Shown: positions 34,111 to 45,480 of the stretch, piece after piece
How the letters are laid out: every line of letters begins with the position of its first letter
Numbering within the stretch: the first letter of the stretch is position 1
Notes under the pieces: model-generated
Told to the model about the DNA's origin: nothing
Seen by the model: the letters and a program-made list of their open reading frames with translations, nothing else
The model's database searches: none
Source: Silurus meridionalis
Taxonomy: Eukaryota > Chordata > Actinopteri > Siluriformes > Siluridae
Direction of reading: 5' to 3'
Assembly (NCBI RefSeq): GCF_014805685.1
Contig: NC_060911.1
Location: 12,593,212-12,657,211 of the forward strand
Length of the DNA stretch: 64,000 nucleotides
Program-made: the position numbers and the translations under genes

Positions 34111-34639
34111 CGTCATGGGGTCTTGTAGTACAAGTGTTGTCCTTTAAATCGTATACCATTGTGTTCTTCCAACTTTGTGGTAACAGTTCGGGAAATAACT
34201 AAATATGATTGAATATAGTCCGATGTCCAAATACTGTATATGTAATAAGGACAGTCTGATTTGCATTAGCCAGGATTGTGAATTTTAATACTCAATCAAT
34301 TTGCCTAATTGCAAGTAAAGATGAAAGCATTATTTATCCCCTGAGTTTTCCACATTTTGGTTCAATTGAACGCTCCTGTGGGATTCCGAGATGCGAGAAT
34401 TTGCCGCTTGCTTTAAGAAGTATACGCAGGCCAAGCTTCGTGTCAGGGAATTAATTAGGTGTATAATGCGCCCTTTTATTGTTTTATTGTTGGCTCCATT
34501 TTGTATTTTTTTGCGCATAAATTTTCGGGGCCGCGAAAGTGTTGCATTCGAAACGGCTTCCAGCTAAACAGCATATTGATATTGCATATTTGTTTGTCTG
34601 TCTTCTCTGTTTGTCCTTTCAGGGAGCCGCTGATGCATT
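34111..34639. other. Intronic DNA, unclassified
   Basis: Nothing recognised. Confidence 0.45.
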
Positions 34640-34896
34640 ATAGAATAGAATAGAATAGTGTTTATTTGTCACATATACATTACAGCACAGTGAAATTTTG
34701 TTCTTCACATATCCCAGCTTGCTTAGAAGCTGGGGTCAGAGCGCAGGGTCAGCCATGATACGGCGCCCCTGGAGCATAGAGGGTTAAGGGCCTTGCTCAA
34801 GAACCCAAGAGTGGCAGCTTGGCGATACCGGGGCTTGAACCCCCGACCTTCCGATCAGTAACCCAGCGCCTTAACCGCTGGAGCTACCACTCCCCC
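34640..34896 (-). mobile_element. tRNA-headed SINE with (TTCTA)n tail, near full length
   Basis: On the minus strand: head AGTGGTAGCTCCAGCGGTTA (A box) and GGTTCAAGCCCC (B box), body CGCCAAGCTGCCACTCTTGG, AGCAAGGCCCTTAACCCTCT, GGCGCCGTATCATGGCTGAC, and a 3' region AAATTTCACTGTGCTGTAAT ending in (TATTC)n, seen on plus as TAGAATAGAATAG. It is the best copy of the family at 2933-3105. Confidence 0.85.
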
Positions 34897-35408
34897 ATTA
34901 GGCTAATTAATTGTCACTGCGTCTACTAAAAGTGTGTACTTAAATCCTAACATTGAACGCGTGCTTGTGACTCGTAAATCTTAATGAACTAATGTTTCAT
35001 TCGCGTTCCCACACACACAGACACAGAGCGAGCCATTATCGGAAAGGCTGTGAAGGCAAACAGTGCCCTCGTTTCCCCTCCCAATAACTCATGGCCCGTT
35101 TTTTCCCCCAACGCTCTTTCTCTTCTCTCTCCCTCTCTCCCTCTCTATCTCTCTCTTGCCTTTTTTCTGGCACCTCTGCAATTTATTCTCAAAGTGCTAA
35201 TTTGCAGATATTTAAGTTATCCTCGGAAATGCCATTTGTCTCTCCAGGCAGAGTGCGAAAAGCAGCGGGTGTGTTCCGTCTGACGGGCCGGCTCGCATGC
35301 CTTTCCGACGGGAAACATCCCATAATCGCGCATTCATCACGCGTTGTTGACCTTTTGATAACTGATTGAATGATCGATTTGTTCATTAATTTCCTTGCTA
35401 AGCATTTT

Positions 35409-35447
<39 letters not shown>

Positions 35448-35639
35448 CTTTAAAGCCCTTTGTAGCGTTCACACCTTTTCCATCTGTCACCATGCAGATG
35501 TTCGTTGTTATTGCTGTTAGTGTTTTCTTAACCTCGATTGATTGAAGTTGGACCACATGAAGATTCGATGACTGGGGGATTGTTTCGGGGGTTGCTACTC
35601 GAGTCACAGATTGGGGAAAGCATTCCTTGCCTTCTTGCC
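34897..35639. other. Intronic DNA with a (TTA)n microsatellite
   Basis: Short (CT)n run at 35122-35155 and a (TTA)12 array at about 35409-35444. No exon recognised. Confidence 0.5.
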
Positions 35640-35907
35640 ATATTGGATATTAAATTATTTCATTATATGGTCATATGACTAAATAATTTAGTTTGGTGTC
35701 TAGTTATATAATATATGATATAAATAATAATTGAGTCTAATATTCAGTAATATGACTAATTTTGGTTAATATCCATTTGATTAATATGGCAAATGATTGA
35801 ATTCATTATCTAATAATATAGCTAATTATTTCAATTAATTTCTAGTCCAATAGATACGAATTTGGACTTATATCCAGTAATATGGCAAATAAATAAATTA
35901 TCTAATT
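35640..35907. repeat. AT-rich degenerate minisatellite, left block
   Basis: Phrases such as TCCAGTAATATGGCAAATAA, ATCTAATAATATAGCTAATT and CCAATAGATACGAATTTGGA recur at irregular intervals of roughly 65-130 bp. The same phrases resume at 37736-38220 beyond the LINE, so the two blocks were one array. Confidence 0.65.
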
Positions 35908-37735
35908 CAATTCAATTCAATTCATTTTTATTTGTATAGCGCTTTTAACAATCAACATTGTCTCAAAGCAGCTTTACACAGATAATGTGGTGATTAAACG
36001 TAAATATGTTCTTTGTAAGTAAGTTTGTCCCTGATGAGCAACTGTGGCAAGGAAAAACTCCCCGAGATGGCATAAGGAAGAAACCTTGAGAGGAACCAGA
36101 CTCAAGAGGGAACCCATCCTAATCTGGGTTGCACCAAATGTCCATTTAAAGCGGATATACAACGTTGCGGGGTACAGTGATGATGATCAGAAGCAAACTG
36201 CACTCCCGAGTCAGTGCAGCAGACCGCCGACACCAACTACAGTCCAATCCGTCCTCAAAGCACTCGTTCTACTCCGGAATTACATGGAACCACCCAAGGT
36301 GTTGATGAGATACCGTCCCAAGCTGCACAGAAGTGTGAAGATCCACGGAGGGGAGAGGGGCTGGAACAGTGGTCACTGGAGCCTCAGGAGCATGTTTAAC
36401 TCGACCGAGAGAGAGAGAGAGAGAGAGTGACGGTAAGAGAAGGATATGGATTATTAAGTGTCCCTATTGGTGTATGAAAGTTAATGTCACTGTGCAGTTT
36501 GGACTCCGGCAAGACTCGCTATGGCAGCATAACTAAAAGGGAGAACCAGAAGGTAACACAGACATGAGAGATCTCTGGGATGAGGCGACCCACCACACCA
36601 CCGTCAACAAACCCGAGTGAACGTGTGAATGTGAGGGGCGACAGCATACAAATATACCAGTTCACCAAACACTCTATATCCATGCTCCTCAGATCTGAGC
36701 CTTTACCTAAGAAAAACCTACTGATAAAAGGCTTGACTAAATAAATACGTTTTCAACCTCGACTTGAACACTGAGACTGTGTCCGAGTCCCGAACACTGG
36801 TTGGAAGGCTGTTCCATAACTGTGGGGCTTTATAAGAAAGATCTGCCCCTGCTGTAGTCTTCATTATTTGAGGAACCAACAGATAGCCAGCACCTTTTGA
36901 TCTAAGTAGGCGTGGAGGATCATACTGGTACAGAAGTTCCCTCAGATACTGCGGTGCGAGACCGTTAAGTGCTTTATACGTCAGTAGTAATATTTTATAA
37001 TCAATGCGAGATTTGATTGGGAGCCAGTGTAGACTGATTAAAACAGGGTGATGTGGTCATATTTCCTAGATCTAGTGAGGACCCTTGCTGCTGCATTCTG
37101 GACTAACTGAAGCTTATTTATGCACTGACTCACACACCCAGACAGTAAAGCGTTACAGTAGTCTAATCTAGAAGTAACAAAAGCATGAACTAGTTTTTCT
37201 GCATCCTGTAACGACATCATATTTCTAATTTTAGCAATATTTCTAAGGTGAAAGAAGGCGATCCTGGTAATATTATTCACGTGAGACTCAAAGGAAAGAC
37301 TCGGGTCAATAATCACACCAAGGTCTTTGACAGCCGTACACGCTGAAACAGAAACACCATCCAGAGATGCTACGTAATCGGAAAGTTTACTTCTAGCTGC
37401 ATGTGGTCCTAGTAAAAGTACTTCCGTCTTATCTGAGTTGAGCAGAAGAAAGTTATTAAGCATCCACTGTCTAATGTCCTTTACACACTTCTCAACATTG
37501 TTAAGCTGATCTCGCTCATCTGGCTTTGCTGAAATATACAGCTGTGTGTCATCAGCATAGCAATGGAAGCGAATCCCATGTTTATGAATGATTTCACCAC
37601 GAGGCAGCATATATAAAGAGAAAAGCAGAAAAGCAGAGGGCCTAAGACAGATCCTTGAGGAACACCAAACTTGACCTCATAGAGTGTGGAGAACTCACCA
37701 TTTACATCAACAAACTGATAGCGATTAATTATATA
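35908..37735 (-). mobile_element. 5'-truncated L2-clade LINE, minus strand
   Basis: About 1.8 kb. The minus-strand 5' part encodes reverse-transcriptase motifs (see 37038-37735). The 3' UTR contains GGTTCCTCTCAAGGTTTCTT, GGGGAGTTTTTCCTTGCCAC, TGTGTAAAGCTGCTTTGAGA and TATACAAATAAAAATGAATT, ending in (ATTGA)n repeats as L2-type elements do. It is inserted in an AT-rich minisatellite. A (GA)n run at 36405-36426 lies in the 3' UTR. Confidence 0.85.
37038..37735 (-). pseudogene. L2-type reverse-transcriptase remnant, frameshifted
   Basis: The minus strand reads [19 protein letters not shown] then [12 protein letters not shown], the RT B-box region. After a frame shift near 37620 it continues [46 protein letters not shown] and [18 protein letters not shown] is the RT catalytic motif and GVIID-SLSF the following conserved block. 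The frame ends near 37038 (RKYDHIT), short of the usual C-terminus. One frameshift and 5' truncation make it inactive. Confidence 0.88.
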
Positions 37736-38220
37736 TATAATTATATGGCTATTAATTTTATTTAATATCCAGTACAATAGATGGGAATTTGGACTTATAT
37801 CAAGTTCTATGCCAAATTAATTGAATTAATTATCTAATAATATGGCTAATAATTTAATTTTATTTAATATCCACTGCTTTAAATAAGAATTGTCTAATAT
37901 CCAGTAATATGGCAAATATTTAATTTTAATTTCTAGTGCAACAGTTAATAATTAGGTCTTATATCCAGTAATATTGAAAATAATTAAATTACTTTTTAAT
38001 AATATTATTAATAATTTAATTTAATTTAATATGCAGTTCAACAGATAAGTAATATGAATACTTTAGTCTAATTCTCAGTAATAGTAATTGATTCTGATAT
38101 CCAGTGAAATACCAATAATTTTGATTCATTCTTTGAAGATCAAGTAAAATGATTAGTAATGTGACAAATTTAGTCTAATATCCACTTCTATGACTAAAAA
38201 TGTAATTTACTATCCAGGAA
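37736..38220. repeat. AT-rich degenerate minisatellite, right block
   Basis: Repeats of TTTAATATCCAGTACAATAG, TTTGGACTTATATCAAG, TATCTAATAATATGGCTAAT and GTCTAATATCCAGTAATATG, as in 35640-35907. Confidence 0.65.
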
Positions 38221-38744
38221 ATCAGTGGATACCTACTAGCAATGCATGACCAATGCATACACTACAAAATATCCAGTCCTTGTTGTCAAAAATTTATCTT
38301 TTAGCCCTGTTTTCTTCTTTATATATTTTTCTTTTCTTGCCAGCCGGTTGTTCCCCAATGTGCCCTTAATCACTCGTGCCTGAGGCTGCCTTGCTTCTTG
38401 TATCGTGACATGTTTATTTTCTCTCCTCTCCATCTATCCATCAGGGGTGTATCTTTGCTTATCTCATGGTTCATCACTCTCGTAAAGCTCTCCGAAATCT
38501 CTAAACACACATCCTGAGAATCTGCCCTGGCATTAGTTTGGCTTTGGGTTTTTATTTTTTTGGTATGTATTTATATTAAGATATTGCTATATCTAAGACT
38601 GAATACAGTTTGAAAATATGTTATATCAAGACTATGAACTTTGTATATGGTGAAATGTGTGCTAAGAACATATCCTCAAATTCTAGCGGGTACACTGGGG
38701 TAAAAAAAAAAAAAGTCGGTCATTAAATTGACACTTCAAATGCA
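38221..38744. other. Intronic DNA, unclassified
   Basis: Nothing recognised; A run at 38702-38714. Confidence 0.45.
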
Positions 38745-39205
38745 CCAATATTATTTCTATAGCATTTTTAACAACGGACATCTCTGAAAGCAGCTATACA
38801 GAATGTAAGAATTCTAGAAAAACAAAGTATCTATCCCCGATGAGCAGCCTGGGGCGACTGTGGCAATGAAAAAACAGTATAGTATATAGCATACTTAGAT
38901 AGTATGTGGAAGAAACCTTGAGAGCAACCATTGTCCAAAGGGGAACCCATTGTCAGTTTGGTAACACCAAGAGTTTAATTATAAATTATAAATTTCAGCA
39001 AAGAGTGGAAAAGATCATGTGCGACAAAGTGTGTGATACACTCTTATACACTCTTGTACACTCGTATACACTCAGTTGGAGTTGTGGAACCAGAAGCTCC
39101 TGAGCGACTCATATTAGCTCAACATCTGAGACCATTATACAGTAGTTTTAACACCAACTGCTCCATGACAGACAACTAAATGTTCAATGCTGATGAAACA
39201 GCATA
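38745..39205 (-). mobile_element. L2-type LINE 3' tail, minus strand, interrupted by a pogo element
   Basis: TTTCTATAGCATTTTTAACA, TCTGAAAGCAGCTATACAG, GAAGAAACCTTGAGAGCAAC and GTCCAAAGGGGAACCCAT are the 3' UTR words of the L2 family. The sequence AGAAGCTCCTGAGCGACTC and TGATGAAACAGCAT matches a second copy at 48825-49280. It continues at 39871-39990 after the pogo-like insertion. Confidence 0.7.
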
Positions 39206-39870
39206 CCGTATTTTCCGGACTACAATCCGCTAGTTTTTTTCCACGATTTGAACCCTGCGGCTTAAACAATGAAGCGGCTAATTTATGGGTTTTTCCCGGT
39301 TTCACAAACTTCAAGCCAAAAAACTGAACCCCATAACATTGGACCAATGAAATTGCCGAACGGGTTGAAGTCAACCAATGAAACTCTTTATATTAAATCA
39401 GATGCGCTCCCACTGAATTGGGCCGCACCACATCATAAATATGGATGATGTTCCTCTGAGGTTTGACCTGCCTCTCACTCGGACTGTCTACAGGAAATGT
39501 GAATCATTCGTCACGCTGAAAACAACCGGGCATGAAAACACACTTCACCTGTGTTCTGAGCTGCACGGCATCGGGAGAAAAGATTCACCGATGGTGATTT
39601 TTAAACGCACGACGATGCCAAAAGATAAACTTCCGAGATAAATAGTTGTGAAAGGAAGGAGGAAGACAGTGAACAATGACTTTCTCGGTAGGCTACTGTT
39701 TAGATACAAGCCGTGTAACAGACACTGTCTTTCATTAAAGCCTGTGTAAAGTTCATTAGTTTCAGTGTAGACACTGCGGCTTATAGACAGGTGCGGATTA
39801 TTTATGTTCAAAATAAAAATCTTTGGGTGTGGCTTATATTTGGGTGCGCTTAATAGTCCGGAAATTACGG
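39206..39870 (+). mobile_element. Pogo-like element with TIRs, TA duplication and DDE transposase remnant (copy 1)
   Basis: 665 bp. Left end CCGTATTTTCCGGACTA, right end AGTCCGGAAATTACGG: inverted with one mismatch, and TA on both sides (39204-39205, 39871-39872). A 66-codon frame at 39441-39641 reads MDDVPLRFDLPLTRTVYRK, then LKTTGHENTLHLCSEL and PMVIFKRTTMPKDKLPR. The M-D-P-F-D start and K-T-T-G-H-E / P-M-V-I-F-K-R-T-M-P-K blocks are characteristic of the pogo/Tigger DDE domain. The DNA-binding N-terminus and the rest of the catalytic domain are deleted. Confidence 0.85.
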
Positions 39871-39990
39871 TACTTAGAATGTTATTTTTAGTTTTGTTTA
39901 AAAAGGATGTTGATCATGGCTCGTGATCCTCGCGGGTTCGGCATCTTTTTTTGAGAAGGTCTGAAATCTTCAAGAGGCCCAACCTCTAGA
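39871..39990 (-). mobile_element. Continuation of the interrupted L2-type tail
   Basis: GATGTTGATCATGGCTCGTG, ATCCTCGCGGGTTCGGCATC and GAAATCTTC correspond to 49225-49290 of the undisturbed copy. Confidence 0.6.
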
Positions 39991-40307
39991 TGCCTTAGGG
40001 TGGGTATAAAAAAAAAAAGGATAAGTAGTGAAGAGGAATTGGAGTACCCAACATGATTGGATCATGTGCTTTAATGCTTTGAGAACAATCCCAAAATCTG
40101 AACTTTTGCCTGAGCTCAGAATCAAAACCCAGGTCCCTTAGAGATTACAATAAATACGTCCTGCAAGAACAGGCTCACTTTAATACCACTCTCGATGGAT
40201 CACAAGTTGTATTATGATGGGAAACATGTTCTCTTGAATCTAAATGGCTACATTTTTTTTTTTTTTAGTGTACATTTAGATGCTTAAATAATACTTATAT
40301 AATATAG

Positions 40308-40645
40308 GAGGTGGTATCAAAAGTTCTGAGACTTACTCTGTTTATAAGAAAGTACTTTATCTACGTTTTGCACACCATCACCTTTTAAAAGTTCCCTTGC
40401 ACAGCAGTACAGAGCTCCCAGCGTTCCTGCCACTTCTGGAATTCGAATTCGTGCCGAGCACCTTCTGCGATTCACTCTGGATCTTTATCTTTGGGAAGAG
40501 GGCAAAGTCCGCAGAAGCCGAATCTGGCGAGTAGGGTGGGTGCAGAAGTGAGATCATTTGGTTTGTTCTTCAGGGTTGAGCTCGCTGAAGGTCTGATCTC
40601 TCGTCGTCTCCCGGTCACGTTCCTCCGCTCTTAAAGCACCCCTTA
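40308..40645 (-). mobile_element. Mariner remnant with one intact terminal repeat
   Basis: GAGGTGGTATCAAAAGTTCT at the left matches the terminal repeat of 4106-4520. The body (GGGCAAAGTCCGCAGAAGCC, GAATCTGGCGAGTAGGGTGG, GAAGTGAGATCATTTG) is the inverse of a transposase-coding region. The other end is lost near 40645. Confidence 0.7.
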
Positions 40646-41589
40646 AAAAACCTTTTTTTTAATAAATATATCATTCATCATAGTTACAAATGAAAGAAAG
40701 AAATATACAAAACGGATCGTTCATATTTCCATATATTCGTGATTACCCTGATATAAATGCGCCTCTGTGTCATTTAGAAGCAATTTTGTTTGGATTAGTG
40801 CTTGAAATTGCTTTGTCGGTGAAGATGTAATCATCTGAACTCCAAATAAAGCTTTTGGTTTGATTATCAGTAACCTTTAAGGTTGAAAACTGCAGAGTTG
40901 ATTGTTTGAAATCTCTAATGCCGTGTGCACTGTGCATATGAAAAGTACGGTGTTAAATTGTATACCTAATTTACATATTTAAAAAAAAATCTAAATAAAC
41001 TAGAGAAATAGAGATGTATTGCATTTATCAGTAATTTTACAGTAAGTCAAAAAATATCTGTTTGGATGATTTTCAGGGATGAATTTTCATATGCTGCAGT
41101 ATATATAACGGCTTGGAAATCAAATTTGGTGTTTGGCAGCTTTGTGTGCTGGTTGCTTAGTCGTATAAAGGACAACATGATGTGATTTCTAAAAAAAAAA
41201 AAATACAAATTATATGTGAACATCCTACGAAGCCTCATATTCATGCAAATCTACTGATTAGTTCATTAAATGCTTTTTCTCGCCAGATGCGTCCAGCAGC
41301 TTATTAACAGGTTTTTCTTTTTTTTAGGTTGACTGAGTTTTTAGCCATGTCTCTTCCTGTAAACTAGTCTCTTCTTACATTTGTCTGAGAGAAAAAAAAG
41401 CAGAAGTTGATTCGGATTGAATTGAGGACATTTTGCCAGGCAACATTTAAAGCTTTACCAACTTTTTTTTAATTCATAGACATATCATGAATGCTATTGG
41501 CTGCTGTGCAGTGAAAGATTTCAGCATGACCTCACACAGACTTCCTGTGTCGAAGGGAAAAAAGAAATATCCCAAAGTACAGAAGCAAA
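40646..41589. other. Intronic DNA, unclassified
   Basis: A runs at 40980-40990 and 41189-41201; nothing recognised. Confidence 0.45.
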
Positions 41590-41775
41590 TCTTAGCGAAA
41601 AAGCCTTTACAATTTTGAAACGTAAAACAAAACAAAGGACACCCGGAACTGTGTATCAGACACATATCATAACATTCCTCTTTCAAAACTTCAGCAACTG
41701 GTCTCCTCAGTTCCCAGACGTATACACAGGTGCCACACAGTGGTAAACATGGCCATGTCCCAAGTCTTTGAGCCC
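41590..41775. mobile_element. CAACCCC-end element, internal fragment (copy 4)
   Basis: AACAAAGGACACCCGGAACT, AACTTCAGCAACTGGTCTCC, TCAGTTCCCAGACGTATAC and GTAAACATGGCCATGTCC match the internal part of 12990-14146. Confidence 0.6.
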
Positions 41776-41847
41776 TCAAATGTCAATATTACAGAGGTAA
41801 ATGAAAATATACTGATGTACAGAAGCAAATTACCATTAAGAAGCCTT

Positions 41848-42035
41848 TACATATACATTTATGCCATTTTGGAAGATTCCCCTATCCGGAGCGAGTTACA
41901 ACTGAGCAGTTAAGGCTTAAAGTCCATTCTCAAGGGTCCCACAGTGGCAACTGGTGGTGGTGCTGGGTTTTGAACTTGTAAGCTTCCTATACAAAGCTCA
42001 ATGTTTTGACCACTGAGGTACCACCTTCCCACCTT
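41848..42035 (-). mobile_element. V-SINE-like SINE, minus strand
   Basis: Plus-strand reading CATTTATGCCATTTTGGAAG, CCCTATCCGGAGCGAGTTAC, TTCTCAAGGGTCCCACAGTG, TGGGTTTTGAACTTGTAAGC and CCACTGAGGTACCACCTTCC is tail to head in inverse. Confidence 0.8.
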
Positions 42036-42184
42036 TAAACACAAGTACTATTGGGATTTATTAAATTATACTAATATCTGTCATGATCTAGTAGGTTTTG
42101 TTTTGTTTTTTCCCCCACCAGATGTCACCAGAGTGTTCCTGAGTCCCTTGTTAGCTCTTATTGTTTTCACCTGAGTCTTGTTAG

Positions 42185-42372
42185 CCTGTAGTGAGGTGAT
42201 AGCTTAATGGCTGAGGCATTCACCTTTGGTTGTCAGTTCAAATCCCATTCACTGAAACTGCTATTTCAGGGCCCTCGATCAAGAGGGTTATCCCCAGAGC
42301 TGCTCAGTTGTTTGAAAGAGCTAAATGTAAGTCGGTCTGGATAAGGGCATCTGCTAAATGCTGTAAATGTTG
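42185..42372 (+). mobile_element. V-SINE-like SINE, plus strand, full length
   Basis: AGGTGATAGCTTAATGGCTG (A box), GTCAGTTCAAATCCCATTC (B box), GGGCCCTCGATCAAGAGGGT body and GTCGGTCTGGATAAGGGCAT, CTGCTAAATGCTGTAAATG tail. Confidence 0.8.
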
Positions 42373-43654
42373 TGTATAGAAGTTCTGTTCTATGTCGTGT
42401 GGTCTGTTTCCCAAGATTGATTTCCCAAGTCTCCTGCCTTTTCTTGAGTTGCCTGGTGTAATTCTTTGTTTTTCAAGTTTGTGTTTCTTGCCCTGATTGT
42501 TTCTGTGAAGACTTATTTGGAGTACTTTTTGCTATAACCTGAGTGACTGAGGAAAGATGATTTGGAAAGAAGCTTGAGGAAAGAAGACTGTGGAAAGATT
42601 TTAAATCTTCTTTCCTTAGTTGCTCTTTTGTTGTAGGAATTTTTGGGGCATGTGTTTTTTGGGACGTGTTCTCTAATTTTGGATATTTTTTGTTAAACGA
42701 ATCTATGGGTTTATTTACTTTTGCATTTCCAAGTATGTCTTTGCATTCAGGTTCAGAGTTGACCCCCAGTTTGAGCCTCCACCTTGACATTGAGGACTAT
42801 TCTGTTTTTGCTGTAAGTGTACGATCGTTTATGTGGCTCCATGTAGACAAAAGTGTGCTGTAGCAGGGTGTTTTTTTTTTTTTTCGTTTGTTTCACCAGG
42901 GAGAGCAAATCACAGTGAACGAAAGCTCTGTCAGTCTGACTGGCATGCTGTCTGGGTTGAACGCTTCATGGGATTCGGAAATTTGCTTGAGCGCACCCTC
43001 AGCGTCGCCGCAAACACACCAGAAGCAGTGGCACATCTGAACGACTGAGAACTCCCAAGTTCCAAAAGCTATTTACATGCTGGCGAAGTCTTTTAGAGAA
43101 AATTACATTTGATTTCTTTGATTTGAATTTGGTGTGAGAACAGGTTGGTTTTTATTTCAACAGTAATGACAGCACAAATGCAGGGGGTGCAGATTATCGA
43201 GGCTCCCGATTTTTTTTTTTTTTTTTTGTTCGTGTTTCATCTGATGTTGCTCAGGAGGTCAGTGACGAGGCTTAAAGTTTATGAAGCATATAAGCTGCAT
43301 AAAGTAGCACAGAGTAGTAGTAGGAGTGAGATCACATGACTCAACCCAAGCCAGCAAAGCAGTGGAGCAGCAAATTATTCAGTCTCGTTCCCATATTGAT
43401 TCTGACCTCCTCGAATGCCTCATTACCACTGTCTTCAGTTCTCATAAATGTGCCCCGGTGTCCAATGGGACACTTCTCATTGTTCAAATTGTCAGTCTCA
43501 CCTCTGTGGGGAACGCTAGGAGCAAAGCCGGTATCTTAAACTCAATCTCCGGTCTCTGTTCTTACTTACTGTCTCACTCACTCACCATTTCTTGGCTTCT
43601 ATAAAAAAAAAATATAAATTATTGGACTTTGCTGATTCTTTTTTTTTTCTTTTT
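42373..43654. other. Intronic DNA, unclassified
   Basis: T runs at 42868-42884 and 43209-43227. Several frames near 43326-43604 lack domains or splice context. Confidence 0.4.
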
Positions 43655-44055
43655 GCAGCTGAGTATGGTTCCACATGAACAGCCTAAAGATCCATGTAGT
43701 TCCAGAGCAACTCAGGATCTTTGAGACTGGATTTCGATTGTAATGAGTATCAACAGTCTACTACAACGGCTCAGGACCACATGTTGCATGAACAGTTCTA
43801 CATTAAAGCGTCCAAAAATAAATAGCACACCTCAATTAATAAAGGGACATTCAGTGTTGACGATGAGGACGGGTTCCCTTTTGTGTCTGGGTTTCTTTCT
43901 CATGAAGTCTCAGGGAGTTTTTCCCTGCCAATGTTGCAACTGACTCACTCATTAGAGACAAATGTATATATTCTTTGTATATATTTCTTAAAAGCGAAAT
44001 TAATTGAACTTTGGGATATTGTCCCAATGCAGCTTTACTGAGATAACCAGAAATA
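43655..44055 (+). mobile_element. L2-type tail, left arm of an inverted pair
   Basis: GCAGCTGAGTATGGTTCCAC, ATGAACAGCCTAAAGATCCA, then GGGTTCCCTTTTGTGTCTGG, TCAGGGAGTTTTTCCCTGCC and CCAATGCAGCTTTACTGAGA. These are the L2 3' UTR words in plus orientation. Confidence 0.7.
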
Positions 44056-44099
44056 AATGTGAAATTTATAAGCTGGTCTCTAATATAAGTTTATTTTCT

Positions 44100-44414
44100 A
44101 ATGAGTGAGCCAGTTGTGACTGAAGCAAGAGAAAAAAAACTGACTCCTGAGATTCCTGAGGAAAAATCCTTGAGAGGAACCAGACTCAAAAAGGAACCAT
44201 CATCATCTGGAGGGCATCAAACATCCATTCATTATAGTTTTATCATTTGTTGAGGTGAACTGTTTAGCGATTGGTGCTTAAATGCAGAACAATTCTTGCC
44301 AATTGCAGGACTGAGCAATACAACAGACATAATTACAGTCCAAATCCATTCTTATAAGTTGGTTTGTAACTTCATGGATCTTTAGGCTGTTCATGTGGAA
44401 CCATCCTTAGCTGC
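44100..44414 (-). mobile_element. L2-type tail, right arm of an inverted pair
   Basis: GAGGAAAAATCCTTGAGAGG, AACCAGACTCAAAAAGGAAC and, at the distal end, GGATCTTTAGGCTGTTCATG, TGGAACCATCCTTAGCTGC. The last is the inverse of the first 45 bases of the left arm with few changes. Confidence 0.7.
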
Positions 44415-44984
44415 ACCGTGTGGTTTTAGTACTGAAGAGAACTTCATCAAGAAGTAGGGTTTCGGGATAAGTCCGGTGGGTCCAGTAAGAATCACTGCTA
44501 CCTCTGGAGCATGATTCAATGTTAACTTTGTCATATCATTTATAACATCATACATTTATTATGTTGACATAAACGTAAACAAAATCCAGTATTACTGGAT
44601 AGGAAGTGCTGGTGCAATTTTCAGGTGTTGCCACAGATTCTTGGGCAGGTTCAGATCTTGGCTTGAGTTGTGGCATTTAAGTACATTCAGGTTCTTGATA
44701 TAAAAGTCACTTCAGTGAAATCTTGAACCTACTGTGCAGTTTGTTCTGGATTGTGCTGTTGTGTATGACCGCCTAATCTTTCATTTCCTGGCACTTTGCG
44801 TGGTATTCTAGCATTGATTCTGACCTGACCTTGTCTTGTAATCACACTTTTGAATTGTTTTTTGGATTAAAAATACCCTGATCTTCATACATGTTTGAGA
44901 GAGGAACATTTTTGACTCTGCTCTTTGTGAAAATAAACTTTAAGCAAAAGCCTAAAAGCTTTTTGTTAGATTTAATTATACCCC
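44415..44984. other. Intronic DNA, possibly old Tc1 sequence
   Basis: No motif strong enough to classify. Confidence 0.35.
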
Positions 44985-45282
44985 CCCTTCCCAGTTGCTC
45001 CTTCAAGACTGTTGGAAGACCATTTCAGGTGACTACCTCTTGAAGCTCATCAAGAGAATGCCAAGAGTGTGCAAAGCAGTAATCAAAGCAAAAGATGGCT
45101 ACTTTGAAGAACCTAGAATATGACATTTTTCAGTTGTTTCACACTTTATGTATATAATTCCACATGTGTTAATTCATAGTTTTGATGCCTTCAGTGTGAA
45201 TCTACAATTTTCATAGTCATGAAAATAAAGAAAACTCTTTGAATGAGGTGGTGTGTCCAAACCCTTGGTCTGTACTGTATAT
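44985..45282 (+). mobile_element. 3' end of a Tc1-like element
   Basis: Degenerate codons for a Tc1 transposase C-terminus (CTCCTTCAAGACTGTTGGAA, GAGAATGCCAAGAGTGTGCA, AAAGATGGCTACTTTGAAGA) are followed by an untranslated end and the terminal repeat GTGTGTCCAAACCCTTGGTC, TGTACTGTA. The catalytic part is absent. Confidence 0.7.
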
Positions 45283-45287
45283 GTGTG

Positions 45288-45480
45288 TGTGGAGGAGTGG
45301 GCCAAAATCCCTCCTGCAGTGTGTGGAAACCTGGTGAAAAACTACAGGAAAAGTTTGACCTCTGTAATTGCAAACAAAGGCTACTGTACCAAATATTAAC
45401 ATTGACTTTCTCAGGTGTTCAAATACTTATTTGCAGCTGTATCATACAAATAAATAGTTTAAAAAAATCATACGTTGTGA
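45288..45480 (+). pseudogene. C-terminal scrap of a second Tc1-like transposase
   Basis: GTGGAGGAGTGGGCCAAAAT continues a frame reading [35 protein letters not shown], the usual end of a Tc1 subfamily transposase, with breaks. It abuts the end of the previous element. Confidence 0.7.

Noticed and set aside
37038..37735. 190-codon minus-strand frame as a possible host gene
   Set aside because: YADD and the surrounding blocks identify it as LINE reverse transcriptase with a frameshift.
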